From positions 156,435 to 220,434 of the forward strand of contig NZ_KQ955211.1 of assembly GCF_001546115.1 (NCBI RefSeq): a stretch of 64,000 bases of DNA, read 5' to 3'. Positions 1-8,053 of this stretch are shown here, piece after piece. The notes under the pieces are model-generated. The model did not search any database. It was not told the origin of the DNA and was given only the letters and a program-made list of their open reading frames with translations. This DNA comes from Paracoccus aminovorans. GTDB taxonomy: Bacteria; Pseudomonadota; Alphaproteobacteria; Rhodobacterales; Rhodobacteraceae. Within the stretch, counting starts at the first letter, position 1. Each line of letters opens with the position of its first letter. A program made the translations under genes and the position numbers.

Positions 1-846
1 GCCACGGTGCAGGAGGGGCTGTCGTTCCGCGGCGTCTCGTCCCGCATCGACCTGCGCGACGTGCTGCGCACCATCGCCGAACTGCCGCGCTATTGGGCGA
101 CCTCGGTGCGTTCCGGCCTGGTCGGCATCTGGATGGGCATCACGCCCGGCGGGCCGACGGCGGCATCCTTCATGTCCTACGGCATCGCGCGCCAGGCCTC
201 GCGCAAGGGCCAAGCCTTCGGCACCGGCCGCCCCGAGGGCATCATCGCCCCCGAGACTGCCGACCACAGCGCCGGCACCTGCGCCATGCTGCCGATGCTG
301 GCGCTTGGCGTGCCGTCATCGGCCACGGCGGCGGTGATGATGGGCGGGCTGATGATCTGGGGCCTGACGCCCGGGCCGATGCTGTTCGCGACCAAGCCGG
401 ATTTCGTCTGGGGCCTGATCGCCAGCATGTATGTCTCGAACGTGATCGGGGTGATCCTGGTCCTGCTGACCGTGCCCATGTTCGCGGCGCTGCTGCGCAT
501 CCCGTTCTCGATCATCGGGCCGATGATCGTCGCGATCTGCTTCGTCGGCGGCTATACCGTCTCGAACGCCAGTTTCGATCTGTGGCTGGTGCTGCTCTTC
601 GGCGTGGTCGGCTATCTGTTCACCCGGCTCGACTATCCTCTGGCGCCCCTGGTGCTGGCCATGGTGCTGGGCCACAAGGCCGAGAACGCCTTTCACCAGT
701 CGATGATCCTGTCGGACGGCTCGCTGTCGGTGTTCTTCTCGAACACGCTGGTCAGCTCGATCATGGCGCTGGGGCTGGCGCTGCTGATCCTGCCGAAACT
801 GCTGCACCTGGGCGGGCGCCTGCGTCGCCGCCAGCCGGTCGAATAA
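1..846 (+). CDS. TctA-family tripartite tricarboxylate transporter permease (5' truncated)
   Basis: This is the C-terminal 281 residues of a large integral membrane permease; the reading frame is open from base 1, so the start lies outside the window. TctA proteins form the 12-TM subunit of tripartite tricarboxylate transporters, which work with a small membrane subunit and a periplasmic binding protein to import carboxylates. Visible family marks are the Gly-Pro segment GITPGGPTAA near residue 54 and the second conserved block IIAPETADHSAG followed by LPMLALGVPSSAT. Several hydrophobic helices follow and the tail is basic (RLRRRQPVE). It ends 15 bases before the sugar-acid enzymes, so its substrate is probably the four-carbon acid sugar they degrade. 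The substrate is inferred from context only. Confidence 0.9.
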   Translation, partial: ATVQEGLSFRGVSSRIDLRDVLRTIAELPRYWATSVRSGLVGIWMGITPGGPTAASFMSYGIARQASRKGQAFGTGRPEGIIAPETADHSAGTCAMLPMLALGVPSSATAAVMMGGLMIWGLTPGPMLFATKPDFVWGLIASMYVSNVIGVILVLLTVPMFAALLRIPFSIIGPMIVAICFVGGYTVSNASFDLWLVLLFGVVGYLFTRLDYPLAPLVLAMVLGHKAENAFHQSMILSDGSLSVFFSNTLVSSIMALGLALLILPKLLHLGGRLRRRQPVE

Positions 847-861
847 GAAAAGAGGGCCGCC

Positions 862-2250
862 ATGAACCACCTGCGGATGTTCGCCGGGCGCGAGACGCGC
901 CGCATCGAATGCGCCCTGATCGGCAGCGGCGGTTTCGGCCGCAGCTTCCTGTCGCAGGCGCGCCATGTGCGCGGCCTGTCCTGCCGGCTGGCCTTTGACC
1001 GCGACCCGGCCATTGCCGCCGCCGCCCTGGCCGCAACCGGCCATGACCGCGCCGAGATCGCGCAATGCGCCGACGCCGCGCAGATCCGTGCGGCCTGGGC
1101 GGCGGGCAAGCCCATCGCCGCCAGCAACCCCGCGCTCTTGGCCGAAGTGCCGGTCGAGGTGGTGCTGGAGGCGACCGGAAACCCCGAGGCCGGCGCCCGC
1201 CACGCCCGGCTGGCCATCGAGGCCGACAAGCATGTCGTCATGGTGACCAAGGAGACCGACAGCGTCGTCGGCCCGATCCTGGCGCGCATGGCGGCGGCGC
1301 AGGGCCGGGTGGTCTCGCCGGTCGACGGCGACCAGCCCAGCCTGCTGATCGGCCTTGCCACTTGGGCCGAGGTGGTCGGGCTGCGCCTGGTCGCGGCCGG
1401 CAAGTCCAGCGAATACGACTTCGTCTATGACCCGGCGACCCGGACCATCACCAGCAACGGCGTGACCGTGCCGGCGCCGGACTTCGGCGCCTGGACCCTG
1501 GCCGGCGACCGGCCTTGGCCCGAAGTCGCCGCCGGCCGCGCCAAGGCGGCTGCCGCCCTGCCGCAGCGCGCCGTGCCGGACCTGTGCGAGATGACGGTGG
1601 TCGCCAATGCGCTTGGTCTTGGCCCCGACCGGGCCGACCTGCACGCGCCCATCGCCCGCATCACCGAACTGGCCGATATCATGGCGCCGGCTGCCGACGG
1701 CGGGCTGTTGGGGGGCACGCCGGCGCTCGACGTGTTCCACTGTCTGCGCCTGCCGGGCGAGCCCAGCTTTGCCGGCGGGGTCTTCGTCACCGTCGCCTGC
1801 GAGGACGACGAAAGCTGGGCCATGCTGCGCGACAAGGGCCATGTCGTGGCCCGGAACGGCCGCACCGCGATGATCGGCCTGCCGCGCCACCTGCTGGGGC
1901 TGGAAGCCGCCACCACCGTCTTCGAGGTCGCGCTGCTGGGCCAGTCCTCGGGCGTGGCAGAGCCGCGCCCGGTGATCGACCTGACCGCCCATGCCGACCG
2001 CGACCTGCCCGCCGGCACGCTGCTGTCGGCCGAGGGGCACCACCACTCCATCGCCCATGTCTCGGGCCGGATGACCCCGGCGGCGGCGCTGGCCGAGGAC
2101 GCGCCGATCCCCTATTATCTGGCGGCGGGGCGCAAGCTCGCGCGCGATGTCGCGGCCGGCCAGCCGATCCGCTGCGCCGACGTGGCGCTGGACGAGGGGT
2201 CCGAACTCTTGGCCTTGCGCCGGGCGCAGGACGCGCAGGACTGGAGCTAG
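862..2250 (+). CDS. NAD(P)-dependent dehydrogenase-like protein with C-terminal SAF domain
   Basis: A 462-residue cytoplasmic protein of the homoserine-dehydrogenase-like, SAF-domain group. A Rossmann glycine motif is present near residue 21 (IGSGGFGRS), a DH-like segment follows (VVLEATGNPEAG), then a central catalytic-type region, and the C-terminus (about 365-455) looks like an SAF fold of the kind seen in sugar-acid dehydratases and sialic acid synthase. The start ATG follows an AGAGGG ribosome site. It sits between a TctA permease and OtnK/OtnC-type enzymes and is cotranscribed with them. By position it should carry out the oxidation, or oxidation plus isomerisation, that makes the 3-oxo-acid used by the kinase. 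The usual LtnD or DenD dehydrogenases of this pathway are absent here, so this protein may replace them. The exact substrate is unknown. Confidence 0.75.
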   Translation: MNHLRMFAGRETRRIECALIGSGGFGRSFLSQARHVRGLSCRLAFDRDPAIAAAALAATGHDRAEIAQCADAAQIRAAWAAGKPIAASNPALLAEVPVEVVLEATGNPEAGARHARLAIEADKHVVMVTKETDSVVGPILARMAAAQGRVVSPVDGDQPSLLIGLATWAEVVGLRLVAAGKSSEYDFVYDPATRTITSNGVTVPAPDFGAWTLAGDRPWPEVAAGRAKAAAALPQRAVPDLCEMTVVANALGLGPDRADLHAPIARITELADIMAPAADGGLLGGTPALDVFHCLRLPGEPSFAGGVFVTVACEDDESWAMLRDKGHVVARNGRTAMIGLPRHLLGLEAATTVFEVALLGQSSGVAEPRPVIDLTAHADRDLPAGTLLSAEGHHHSIAHVSGRMTPAAALAEDAPIPYYLAAGRKLARDVAAGQPIRCADVALDEGSELLALRRAQDAQDWS

Positions 2251-2253
2251 GCC

Positions 2254-3507
2254 ATGCTGCTGGGCTGTATCGGCGACGATTTCACCGGCTCGTCCGACCT
2301 GGGCAATACGCTGGTCAAGGCCGGCATGCGGACCGTGCAATATTGCGGCATCCCCGAGGTGCCGGCGGATCCCGCGGTCGAGGCCGGGGTGGTGGCGCTG
2401 AAGACCCGCTCGGTCCCGGCGGCCGAGGCGGTGCGCCAGTCGCTGGCGGCGCTGGACTGGCTGCGCGCCCAAGGCTGCCGGCAGTTCCTGTTCAAATACT
2501 GCTCGACCTTCGATTCGACGCCGCAGGGCAATATCGGCCCGGTGGCCGAGGCGCTGGCCGAGGCGCTTGGCGCCGATGCGGTGATCTTCTGCCCGGCCTT
2601 TCCGGCGGCGGGGCGCACGGTCTGGCAGGGCCACCTGTTCGTCGGCGACCGGCTGCTCAGCGAAAGCGGCATGGAGGCGCATCCGCTGACGCCGATGACC
2701 GACCCCGACCTGCGCCGCTGCTTGGCCGCGCAGGCGAGGTGCGGCGTCGGCCACCTGCCGGCCGCCACGGTCTGGCAGGGGGTGCCGGCGATCCGCGCGC
2801 GGCTGGCGGCCGAGGCCGAGGCCGGGCGGCCGCTGGTCATCGCCGATGCGATCCGCGACGCCGATCTGGTGGCGCTGGGTCAGGCGGCGGCCGATATGCC
2901 GCTGATCACCGGCGGCTCGGGCATCGCGCTGGGGCTGCCGGGAAACTTTGCCCGCGCCGGCCTGCTGGCCGGGGGGGCCGCCCCGTGGCAAGGCCAGCCG
3001 GGCCGGGCGGCGGCGCTGTCGGGTTCCTGCTCGCGCGCGACGCGGGGACAGGTGGCGCGGCATGTCGCGAGCGGTGCGCCGGCGCAGGAGATCGACCCCG
3101 AGGCGGTGCTGTTGGGCGCAGCAACCCCGCGGGCGGCGGCCGATTGGGCGCTGGCGCAAGACGGCCTGCCGCTGGTCTATTCCTCGGCCGATCCGCAGGC
3201 GGTGCGCGCGGTGCAGGACCGCCACGGCGGCGCCCGGGTCGCGACCGCGCTGGAGGGCTTCATGGCCGAGACCGCGCGGCTCTTGGTCGCGGGCGGCGTG
3301 TCCCGGCTGATTACCGCCGGCGGCGAGACCTCGGGCGCGGTGGTCGAGGCGCTGGCCCCCGGCGCGCTGGAGATCGGCCCCGAGATCGCGCCCGGCGTGC
3401 CCGCGATGCGCGCCGGCGCGGGGCTGGTGCTGGCGCTGAAATCCGGCAATTTCGGCGCCGAGGACTTCTTTGCCGCCGCCGATTCCGTGCTTGCGGGCCG
3501 GGCATGA
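2254..3507 (+). CDS. otnK: Four-carbon acid sugar kinase (DUF1537/OtnK family)
   Basis: A 417-residue kinase of the OtnK family, which phosphorylates 3-oxo-tetronates (or D-threonate in related members) at O4 with ATP. The N-terminal sugar-binding domain begins with the hallmark IGDDFTGSSDLGNTL. The C-terminal nucleotide-binding domain carries the glycine-rich ITAGGETSGAVVEAL (about residues 350-365) and ends with LKSGNFGAEDFF, the conserved KSGNFG signature. Length is typical. The gene starts 3 bases after the SAF-dehydrogenase and overlaps the next gene by ATGA, so translation is likely coupled. Assignment to the family is firm; which stereoisomer is used cannot be read from the sequence. 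Confidence 0.9.
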   Translation: MLLGCIGDDFTGSSDLGNTLVKAGMRTVQYCGIPEVPADPAVEAGVVALKTRSVPAAEAVRQSLAALDWLRAQGCRQFLFKYCSTFDSTPQGNIGPVAEALAEALGADAVIFCPAFPAAGRTVWQGHLFVGDRLLSESGMEAHPLTPMTDPDLRRCLAAQARCGVGHLPAATVWQGVPAIRARLAAEAEAGRPLVIADAIRDADLVALGQAAADMPLITGGSGIALGLPGNFARAGLLAGGAAPWQGQPGRAAALSGSCSRATRGQVARHVASGAPAQEIDPEAVLLGAATPRAAADWALAQDGLPLVYSSADPQAVRAVQDRHGGARVATALEGFMAETARLLVAGGVSRLITAGGETSGAVVEALAPGALEIGPEIAPGVPAMRAGAGLVLALKSGNFGAEDFFAAADSVLAGRA

Positions 3508-4154
3508 GCACGGATGCCCGCCTGCGCGAGCGGCTTTGCGAGCTTGCCGCCTCGATGTTCGCGCGCGGGCTGACGGCGGGGTCCAGCGGCAATATCTCGG
3601 TCCGCACCCCGGATGGCGGCTTGCTGGTCAGCCCGACCGGCAGCAGCTTCGGCCGGCTCGATCCGGGCCGGCTGGCGCATTTCGACGCCTCGGGCCGGCA
3701 GGTCGGCGGCGATGCCCCGACCAAGGAAATGCCGCTGCACGCGGCCTTCTACCAGACCCGGGCGCGCACGGCGGCGGTGGTGCATCTGCACTCCTGCCAT
3801 GCCGTGGCGCTGTCGGCGCTGCCCGAGGCGGATGCCGAGGATTTCCTGCCGCCGATCACCCCCTATGCGCTGATGCAGCTGGGCCGGGTGCGGCTCTTGC
3901 CCTATTTCCGCCCCGGCGACCCGGCCATGGGCGAGGCGGTGCGCGGCCTTGCCGGCCGCCGCTCGGCCGTGATGCTGGCCAATCACGGGCCGGTCGTCGC
4001 CGGGCTCGACCTCGAAGGCGCCTGCAATGCCATCGAGGAACTCGAGGCCACCGCCCGGCTGGCCCTGCTGTTGCGCGGCACCCGGCCGAACATGCTGGAC
4101 TCCGCCCAGGTCGCCGAACTGCTGCGCCTGCACGAGATCGCCTGGCAGGACTGA
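3504..4154 (+). CDS. otnC: Class II aldolase, probable 3-oxo-tetronate 4-phosphate decarboxylase (OtnC-like)
   Basis: A 216-residue class II aldolase/adducin-domain enzyme. In the four-carbon acid sugar pathway OtnC decarboxylates 3-oxo-tetronate 4-phosphate to dihydroxyacetone phosphate. Visible features are GSSGNISVR (substrate-phosphate loop), SPTGSS, TKEMPLHAAFY with the probable catalytic Glu near residue 75, the metal-binding His pair in VHLHSCHA (His94 and His96) and the third histidine in LANHGPVV. The ATG start overlaps the kinase stop codon (ATGA), and the next gene lies 237 bases downstream past a probable operator, so this is the last gene of the operon. Distinction from other small class II aldolases rests on the kinase next door. 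Confidence 0.85.
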   Translation: MSTDARLRERLCELAASMFARGLTAGSSGNISVRTPDGGLLVSPTGSSFGRLDPGRLAHFDASGRQVGGDAPTKEMPLHAAFYQTRARTAAVVHLHSCHAVALSALPEADAEDFLPPITPYALMQLGRVRLLPYFRPGDPAMGEAVRGLAGRRSAVMLANHGPVVAGLDLEGACNAIEELEATARLALLLRGTRPNMLDSAQVAELLRLHEIAWQD

Positions 4155-4160
4155 CCTAAT

Positions 4161-4178
4161 CATATCAAAATTGATATG
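4161..4178. promoter_or_regulatory. Palindromic operator and promoter region for the sugar operon
   Basis: The sequence CATATCAAAATTGATATG is a perfect inverted repeat with 7-base arms (CATATCA/TGATATG) and a 4-base AT spacer. It lies in a strikingly AT-rich island between two GC-rich operons. A -10-like TATTAT sits at 4201-4206 and a weak -35 (TGGCGA, 18 bases upstream) would touch the repeat, so a repressor bound here would block transcription of the araD1-yjfF operon. No regulator gene for this operon lies in the window. Positions 4207-4391 form a probable long leader of about 185 bases in which I see no gene; a ribosome site (AAGGGGGA) precedes the ATG at 4392. Confidence 0.6.
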
Positions 4179-4391
4179 GCGAATGGTGGCAATGTCATTT
4201 TATTATCATGTCGTCGCGGCGTTATCGTTCCGTCAGGCCGCCGTCGCAAGCCGGGGCCGATGCGGCGGCGCTGCGCCGCCGGGAGGGGGATGCAAGGCAA
4301 TCGGATGCGCCGCCATGCGGACGTCTGACCACGCATGACCTGAGCCCGGCGCGGCCCTCGCATCCATCGCAAGCGCAAGGGGGATCGGCCC

Positions 4392-5381
4392 ATGTTCCTG
4401 TCGCAAATCAGACTGCCCGACGGCAGCCGCGCCGTCGCCCTGCGGCACGAAACCGAGGCCCGGCTGGTGCCCGGCGCCACCGCGACCCGCGACCTGGCGC
4501 TGGACGCCATCGCCGCCGGCCGCAGCCTGGCCGACGAGGTCCAGGCGCGCGGCCAAGGCGCCGCGGTCGATCTGGCGCAGGTGCTGGCCGAGGGGCGGAT
4601 GCTGCTGCCGCTGGACCATCCCGACCCGGCGCATCTGCACCTGACCGGGACGGGGCTGACGCATCTCGGCTCGGCCGCGACGCGCAATGCCATGCATGCC
4701 AAGCTGGACGGCGACGAGCTGACCGACAGCATGAAGATGTTCCGCATGGGTCTGGAAGGCGGCAAGCCCGGCGCCGGCCAGGTCGGCGCGCAGCCCGAAT
4801 GGTTCTACAAGGGCAACGGCCATGCCGCCGTGGCGCCCGGCGCGGCATTGGACAGCCCCGGCTTTGCGCTGGACGCGGGAGAAGAGCCGGAAATCGCCGG
4901 GCTTTACGTCATCGGCCCGGACGGCACGCCCTTCCGGCTGGGCTTCGCGCTGGGGAACGAGTTTTCCGACCACGTCACGGAACGCGGCAATTACCTGTGG
5001 CTGGCGCATTCCAAGCTGCGCCCGGCGAGCTATGGCCCCGAGCTGCGGCTGGGCGACCTGCCGCAGCATGTCGAGGGCACCAGCCGCGTCATCCGCGACG
5101 GCGCCGTGATCTGGGAAAAGCCGTTCCTGTCGGGCGAGGCGAACATGAGCCACAGCCTGGCCAACCTGGAACACCACCATTTCAAATACCCGCTGTTCCG
5201 CCAGCCGGGCGACGTGCATGTGCATTTCTTCGGCACGGCGACGCTGTCCTTTGCCGACGGCGTCTCGGCCCGGCCGGGCGACAGTTTCGAGATCAGTTGC
5301 GACGCCTTCGGCCTGCCGCTGAAAAACCCGCTGAGCCAACAGCCCAACGCATCGGCGCCGGTCGCCGTCTTTGCCCTCTGA
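4392..5381 (+). CDS. araD1: AraD1/GguC-type fumarylacetoacetate hydrolase-fold dehydratase
   Basis: A 329-residue protein of the AraD1/GguC group, which has the fumarylacetoacetate hydrolase (FAH) fold. AraD1 is expected to dehydrate L-2-keto-3-deoxyarabonate to 2,5-dioxovalerate in the oxidative arabinose pathway. Recognisable segments are LTGTGLTHLGSAATRNAM near residue 77, a KPGAGQVGAQPEWFYKGNG block, an ALGNEFSDHVTE metal-site-like segment, and GDVHVHFFGTATLSF near the C-terminus. It is the first gene after the operator and lies 8 bases before the sugar-acid dehydratase. The other known bacterial enzyme for this step belongs to the unrelated DHDPS family, so the pathway here is of the AraD1 type. 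Confidence 0.75.
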   Translation: MFLSQIRLPDGSRAVALRHETEARLVPGATATRDLALDAIAAGRSLADEVQARGQGAAVDLAQVLAEGRMLLPLDHPDPAHLHLTGTGLTHLGSAATRNAMHAKLDGDELTDSMKMFRMGLEGGKPGAGQVGAQPEWFYKGNGHAAVAPGAALDSPGFALDAGEEPEIAGLYVIGPDGTPFRLGFALGNEFSDHVTERGNYLWLAHSKLRPASYGPELRLGDLPQHVEGTSRVIRDGAVIWEKPFLSGEANMSHSLANLEHHHFKYPLFRQPGDVHVHFFGTATLSFADGVSARPGDSFEISCDAFGLPLKNPLSQQPNASAPVAVFAL

Positions 5382-5389
5382 GGTCGCCC

Positions 5390-7132
5390 ATGTCCTTCAA
5401 ACCCGCCCCCTGGCCCCGTCAGCTTCGCTCGCAGCACTGGTATGGCGGCACCTCGCGCGACACGATCTATCATCGCGGCTGGATGAAGAATCAGGGCTAT
5501 CCGCACGACCTGTTCGACGGCCGCCCGGTGATCGGCATCCTGAACACCTGGTCGGACCTGACGCCCTGCAACGGCCACCTGCGCGAACTGGCGGAAAAGG
5601 TGAAGGCCGGGGTCTGGGAGGCCGGCGGCTTTCCGGTCGAGGTGCCGGTGTTCTCGGCGTCCGAGAACACGTTCCGGCCGACCGCGATGATGTTTCGCAA
5701 CCTCGCCGCGCTGGCGATCGAGGAGACCATCCGCGGCCAGCCGATGGACGGCGCGGTGCTGCTGGTCGGCTGCGACAAGACCACGCCCAGCCTGCTGATG
5801 GCGGCGGCCTCGACCGACATTCCCTCGATCATCGTCACCGGCGGCCCGATGCTGAACGGCTATTTCCGCGGCGAGCGGGTGGGGTCCGGCACGCATCTGT
5901 GGAAGTTCAGCGAGGCGGTGAAGGCCGGCGAGATGACGCAGGAGGAGTTCCTGGAGGCCGAGGCGAGCATGTCCCGCTCATCCGGCACCTGCAACACTAT
6001 GGGCACGGCCTCGACCATGGCCTCGATGGCCGAGGCGCTGGGGATGGCTCTGTCCGGGAATGCCGCGATCCCGGCGGTGGATTCGCGCCGCCGCGTCATG
6101 GCGCAGCTGTCGGGCCGGCGCATCGTGCAGATGGTCAAGGACGACCTGAAGCCCAGCGACATCCTGACCAGGCAGGCGTTCGAGAACGCGATCCGCACCA
6201 ATGGCGCCATCGGCGGTTCGACCAATGCCGTGGTGCATCTGCTGGCGCTGGCCGGCCGGGTCGGGGTCGACCTGACGCTGGACGACTGGGACCGCTGCGG
6301 CCGCGACGTCAAGACCATCGTGAACCTGATGCCCTCGGGGCAATACCTGATGGAGGAGTTCTTCTATGCCGGCGGGTTGCCCGTGGTCATCAAGCGGCTG
6401 GGCGAGGCCGGGCAGCTGCACAAGGACGCGCTGACCGTCAGCGGCGCCACGATCTGGGACGAGGTCAAGGACGTGGTGAACTGGAACGAGGACGTGATCC
6501 TGCCCGCCGACCGGCCTCTGACCGACCAGGGCGGCATCGCGGTGCTGCGCGGCAACCTGGCGCCCAAGGGCGCGGTGCTGAAGCCCTCGGCCGCCAGCCC
6601 GCATCTGATGGTGCATCGCGGCCGTGCCGTCGTCTTCGAGGACATCGACGACTACAAGGCCAGGATCGAGGACGAGGCGCTGGACATCGACGAGACCTGC
6701 GTCATGGTGCTGAAGAACTGCGGCCCCAAGGGCTATCCCGGCATGGCCGAGGTCGGCAACATGGGCCTGCCGCCCAAGGTGCTGCGCAAGGGCATCACCG
6801 ACATGGTGCGGATTTCCGACGCGCGCATGTCGGGGACGGCTTACGGCACCGTGGTCCTGCACACCTCGCCCGAGGCGGCGGCGGGCGGGCCGCTGGCCGT
6901 GGTGCGCGACGGCGACATGATCGAACTGGACGTGCCGAACCGCCGGCTGCACCTGGACATTTCCGACGCGGAACTGGCGGCGCGGCTGGCGGCATGGCAG
7001 CCGCTGCCCGACCAGCCGGCGAGCGGTTACGCCTGGCTGCATCAGGCGCATGTCATGGGCGCGGATACCGGCGCGGACCTGGATTTCCTGCGCGGCTGCC
7101 GTGGCAACCCGGTCGGAAAGGACAGCCACTGA
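5390..7132 (+). CDS. araC: L-arabonate dehydratase-type IlvD/Edd family enzyme
   Basis: A 580-residue member of the IlvD/Edd dehydratase family, of the sugar-acid subgroup that removes water from L-arabonate, D-galactonate or D-fuconate. The three conserved cysteines that hold the Fe-S cluster are visible: Cys60 in TPCNGHL, Cys128 in VGCDKTTPS and Cys201 in SSGTCNTMGTAST. The late motifs NCGPKGYPGM and RISDARMSGTAYGT are also intact. Neighbours make the product a 2-keto-3-deoxy sugar acid for AraD1. The gene symbol follows the Azospirillum usage for L-arabonate dehydratase and must not be confused with the E. coli regulator. The exact sugar acid is inferred from context. Confidence 0.85.
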   Translation: MSFKPAPWPRQLRSQHWYGGTSRDTIYHRGWMKNQGYPHDLFDGRPVIGILNTWSDLTPCNGHLRELAEKVKAGVWEAGGFPVEVPVFSASENTFRPTAMMFRNLAALAIEETIRGQPMDGAVLLVGCDKTTPSLLMAAASTDIPSIIVTGGPMLNGYFRGERVGSGTHLWKFSEAVKAGEMTQEEFLEAEASMSRSSGTCNTMGTASTMASMAEALGMALSGNAAIPAVDSRRRVMAQLSGRRIVQMVKDDLKPSDILTRQAFENAIRTNGAIGGSTNAVVHLLALAGRVGVDLTLDDWDRCGRDVKTIVNLMPSGQYLMEEFFYAGGLPVVIKRLGEAGQLHKDALTVSGATIWDEVKDVVNWNEDVILPADRPLTDQGGIAVLRGNLAPKGAVLKPSAASPHLMVHRGRAVVFEDIDDYKARIEDEALDIDETCVMVLKNCGPKGYPGMAEVGNMGLPPKVLRKGITDMVRISDARMSGTAYGTVVLHTSPEAAAGGPLAVVRDGDMIELDVPNRRLHLDISDAELAARLAAWQPLPDQPASGYAWLHQAHVMGADTGADLDFLRGCRGNPVGKDSH

Positions 7133-8043
7133 TGAAACTCGCGCTCGTCGGCATTGGCAAGATCGCGCTGGACCAGCACGTTCCGGCGCTGGCCTCCAGC
7201 CCGGACTGGGAACTGGCCGCGACGGTCAGCCGCCACGGCCGGGTCGATGGGGTCGAGGCTTTCCCGCGCATCGAGGACATGCTCGACGCCCGCCCCGACA
7301 TCGGCGCGGTCAGCCTGTGCCTGCCGCCCGTGCCGCGCTTCGAGGCGGCGCAGGCGGTCTTGCGCGCCGGGCGGCACCTGATGCTGGAAAAGCCGCCCGG
7401 CGCGACCTTGGCCGAGGTGCATATCCTGCGCGACCTGGCGCAGGCGCAGGGGGTGACGCTTTACGCCACCTGGCATTCGCGCATGGCCCATGCCGTTGCC
7501 GGTGCCAAGGCATGGCTCGCCGATCGCGTGATCCACGAGGGCCGGATCACCTGGCGCGAGGACGTGCGCAAATGGCATCCCGGCCAGGACTGGATCTTTC
7601 AGGCCGGCGGCATGGGCGTCTTCGACCCCGGCATCAACGCGCTGTCGATCCTGACCGAGATCCTGCCGATGCCGGTGCATCTGCGCGCCGCCGAGCTGGA
7701 TTTCCCGGAAAACCGCCAGGCCCCCATCGCCGCGCGGCTGGCGCTGTCGGGCAATATCACCGCCGATTTCGATTTCCGCCAGCAGGGCCCGCAGACCTGG
7801 GACATGGAGTTCCGGACCGACGCCGGCCGGCTGGCGCTGCGGCTGGGCGGCAATGTGCTGGAGATCGACGGCACCGAGGCCGGCGGGCGGGCCAGCATCA
7901 TGGGCGAATACCCGGCGCTTTACGCGCGCATGGCGGAGCTGGTGCGCAGGGGCGCCTCCGAGGTGGACCTGTCGCCGATGGTGCTGGTGGCGGACGCCTT
8001 TACCCTTGGCAGCCGCAATACCGTGGACGCATTTGACTTTTGA
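7132..8043 (+). CDS. Gfo/Idh/MocA oxidoreductase, probable D-galactose/L-arabinose 1-dehydrogenase
   Basis: A 303-residue NAD(P)-dependent sugar dehydrogenase that would oxidise L-arabinose or D-galactose at C1 to the lactone, the first step of the oxidative route. The N-terminus MKLALVGIGKIALDQHVPAL is the nucleotide-binding loop of galactose 1-dehydrogenases, EKPPGATLAEV carries the conserved EKP motif, and ATWHSRMAHAV plus GGMGVFDPGINALSIL form the sugar site of this subgroup. The ATG overlaps the preceding stop (TGATG). No lactonase gene is present in the window, so the lactone must open spontaneously or be hydrolysed by an enzyme encoded elsewhere. Confidence 0.85.
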   Translation: MKLALVGIGKIALDQHVPALASSPDWELAATVSRHGRVDGVEAFPRIEDMLDARPDIGAVSLCLPPVPRFEAAQAVLRAGRHLMLEKPPGATLAEVHILRDLAQAQGVTLYATWHSRMAHAVAGAKAWLADRVIHEGRITWREDVRKWHPGQDWIFQAGGMGVFDPGINALSILTEILPMPVHLRAAELDFPENRQAPIAARLALSGNITADFDFRQQGPQTWDMEFRTDAGRLALRLGGNVLEIDGTEAGGRASIMGEYPALYARMAELVRRGASEVDLSPMVLVADAFTLGSRNTVDAFDF

Positions 8044-8053
8044 AGGAAAACCG

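Noticed and set aside
316..3225. Very long open frame on the minus strand opposite the sugar-acid operon
   Set aside because: Arg/Gln/His-rich composition without any known motif; it mirrors the codon bias of the real plus-strand genes.
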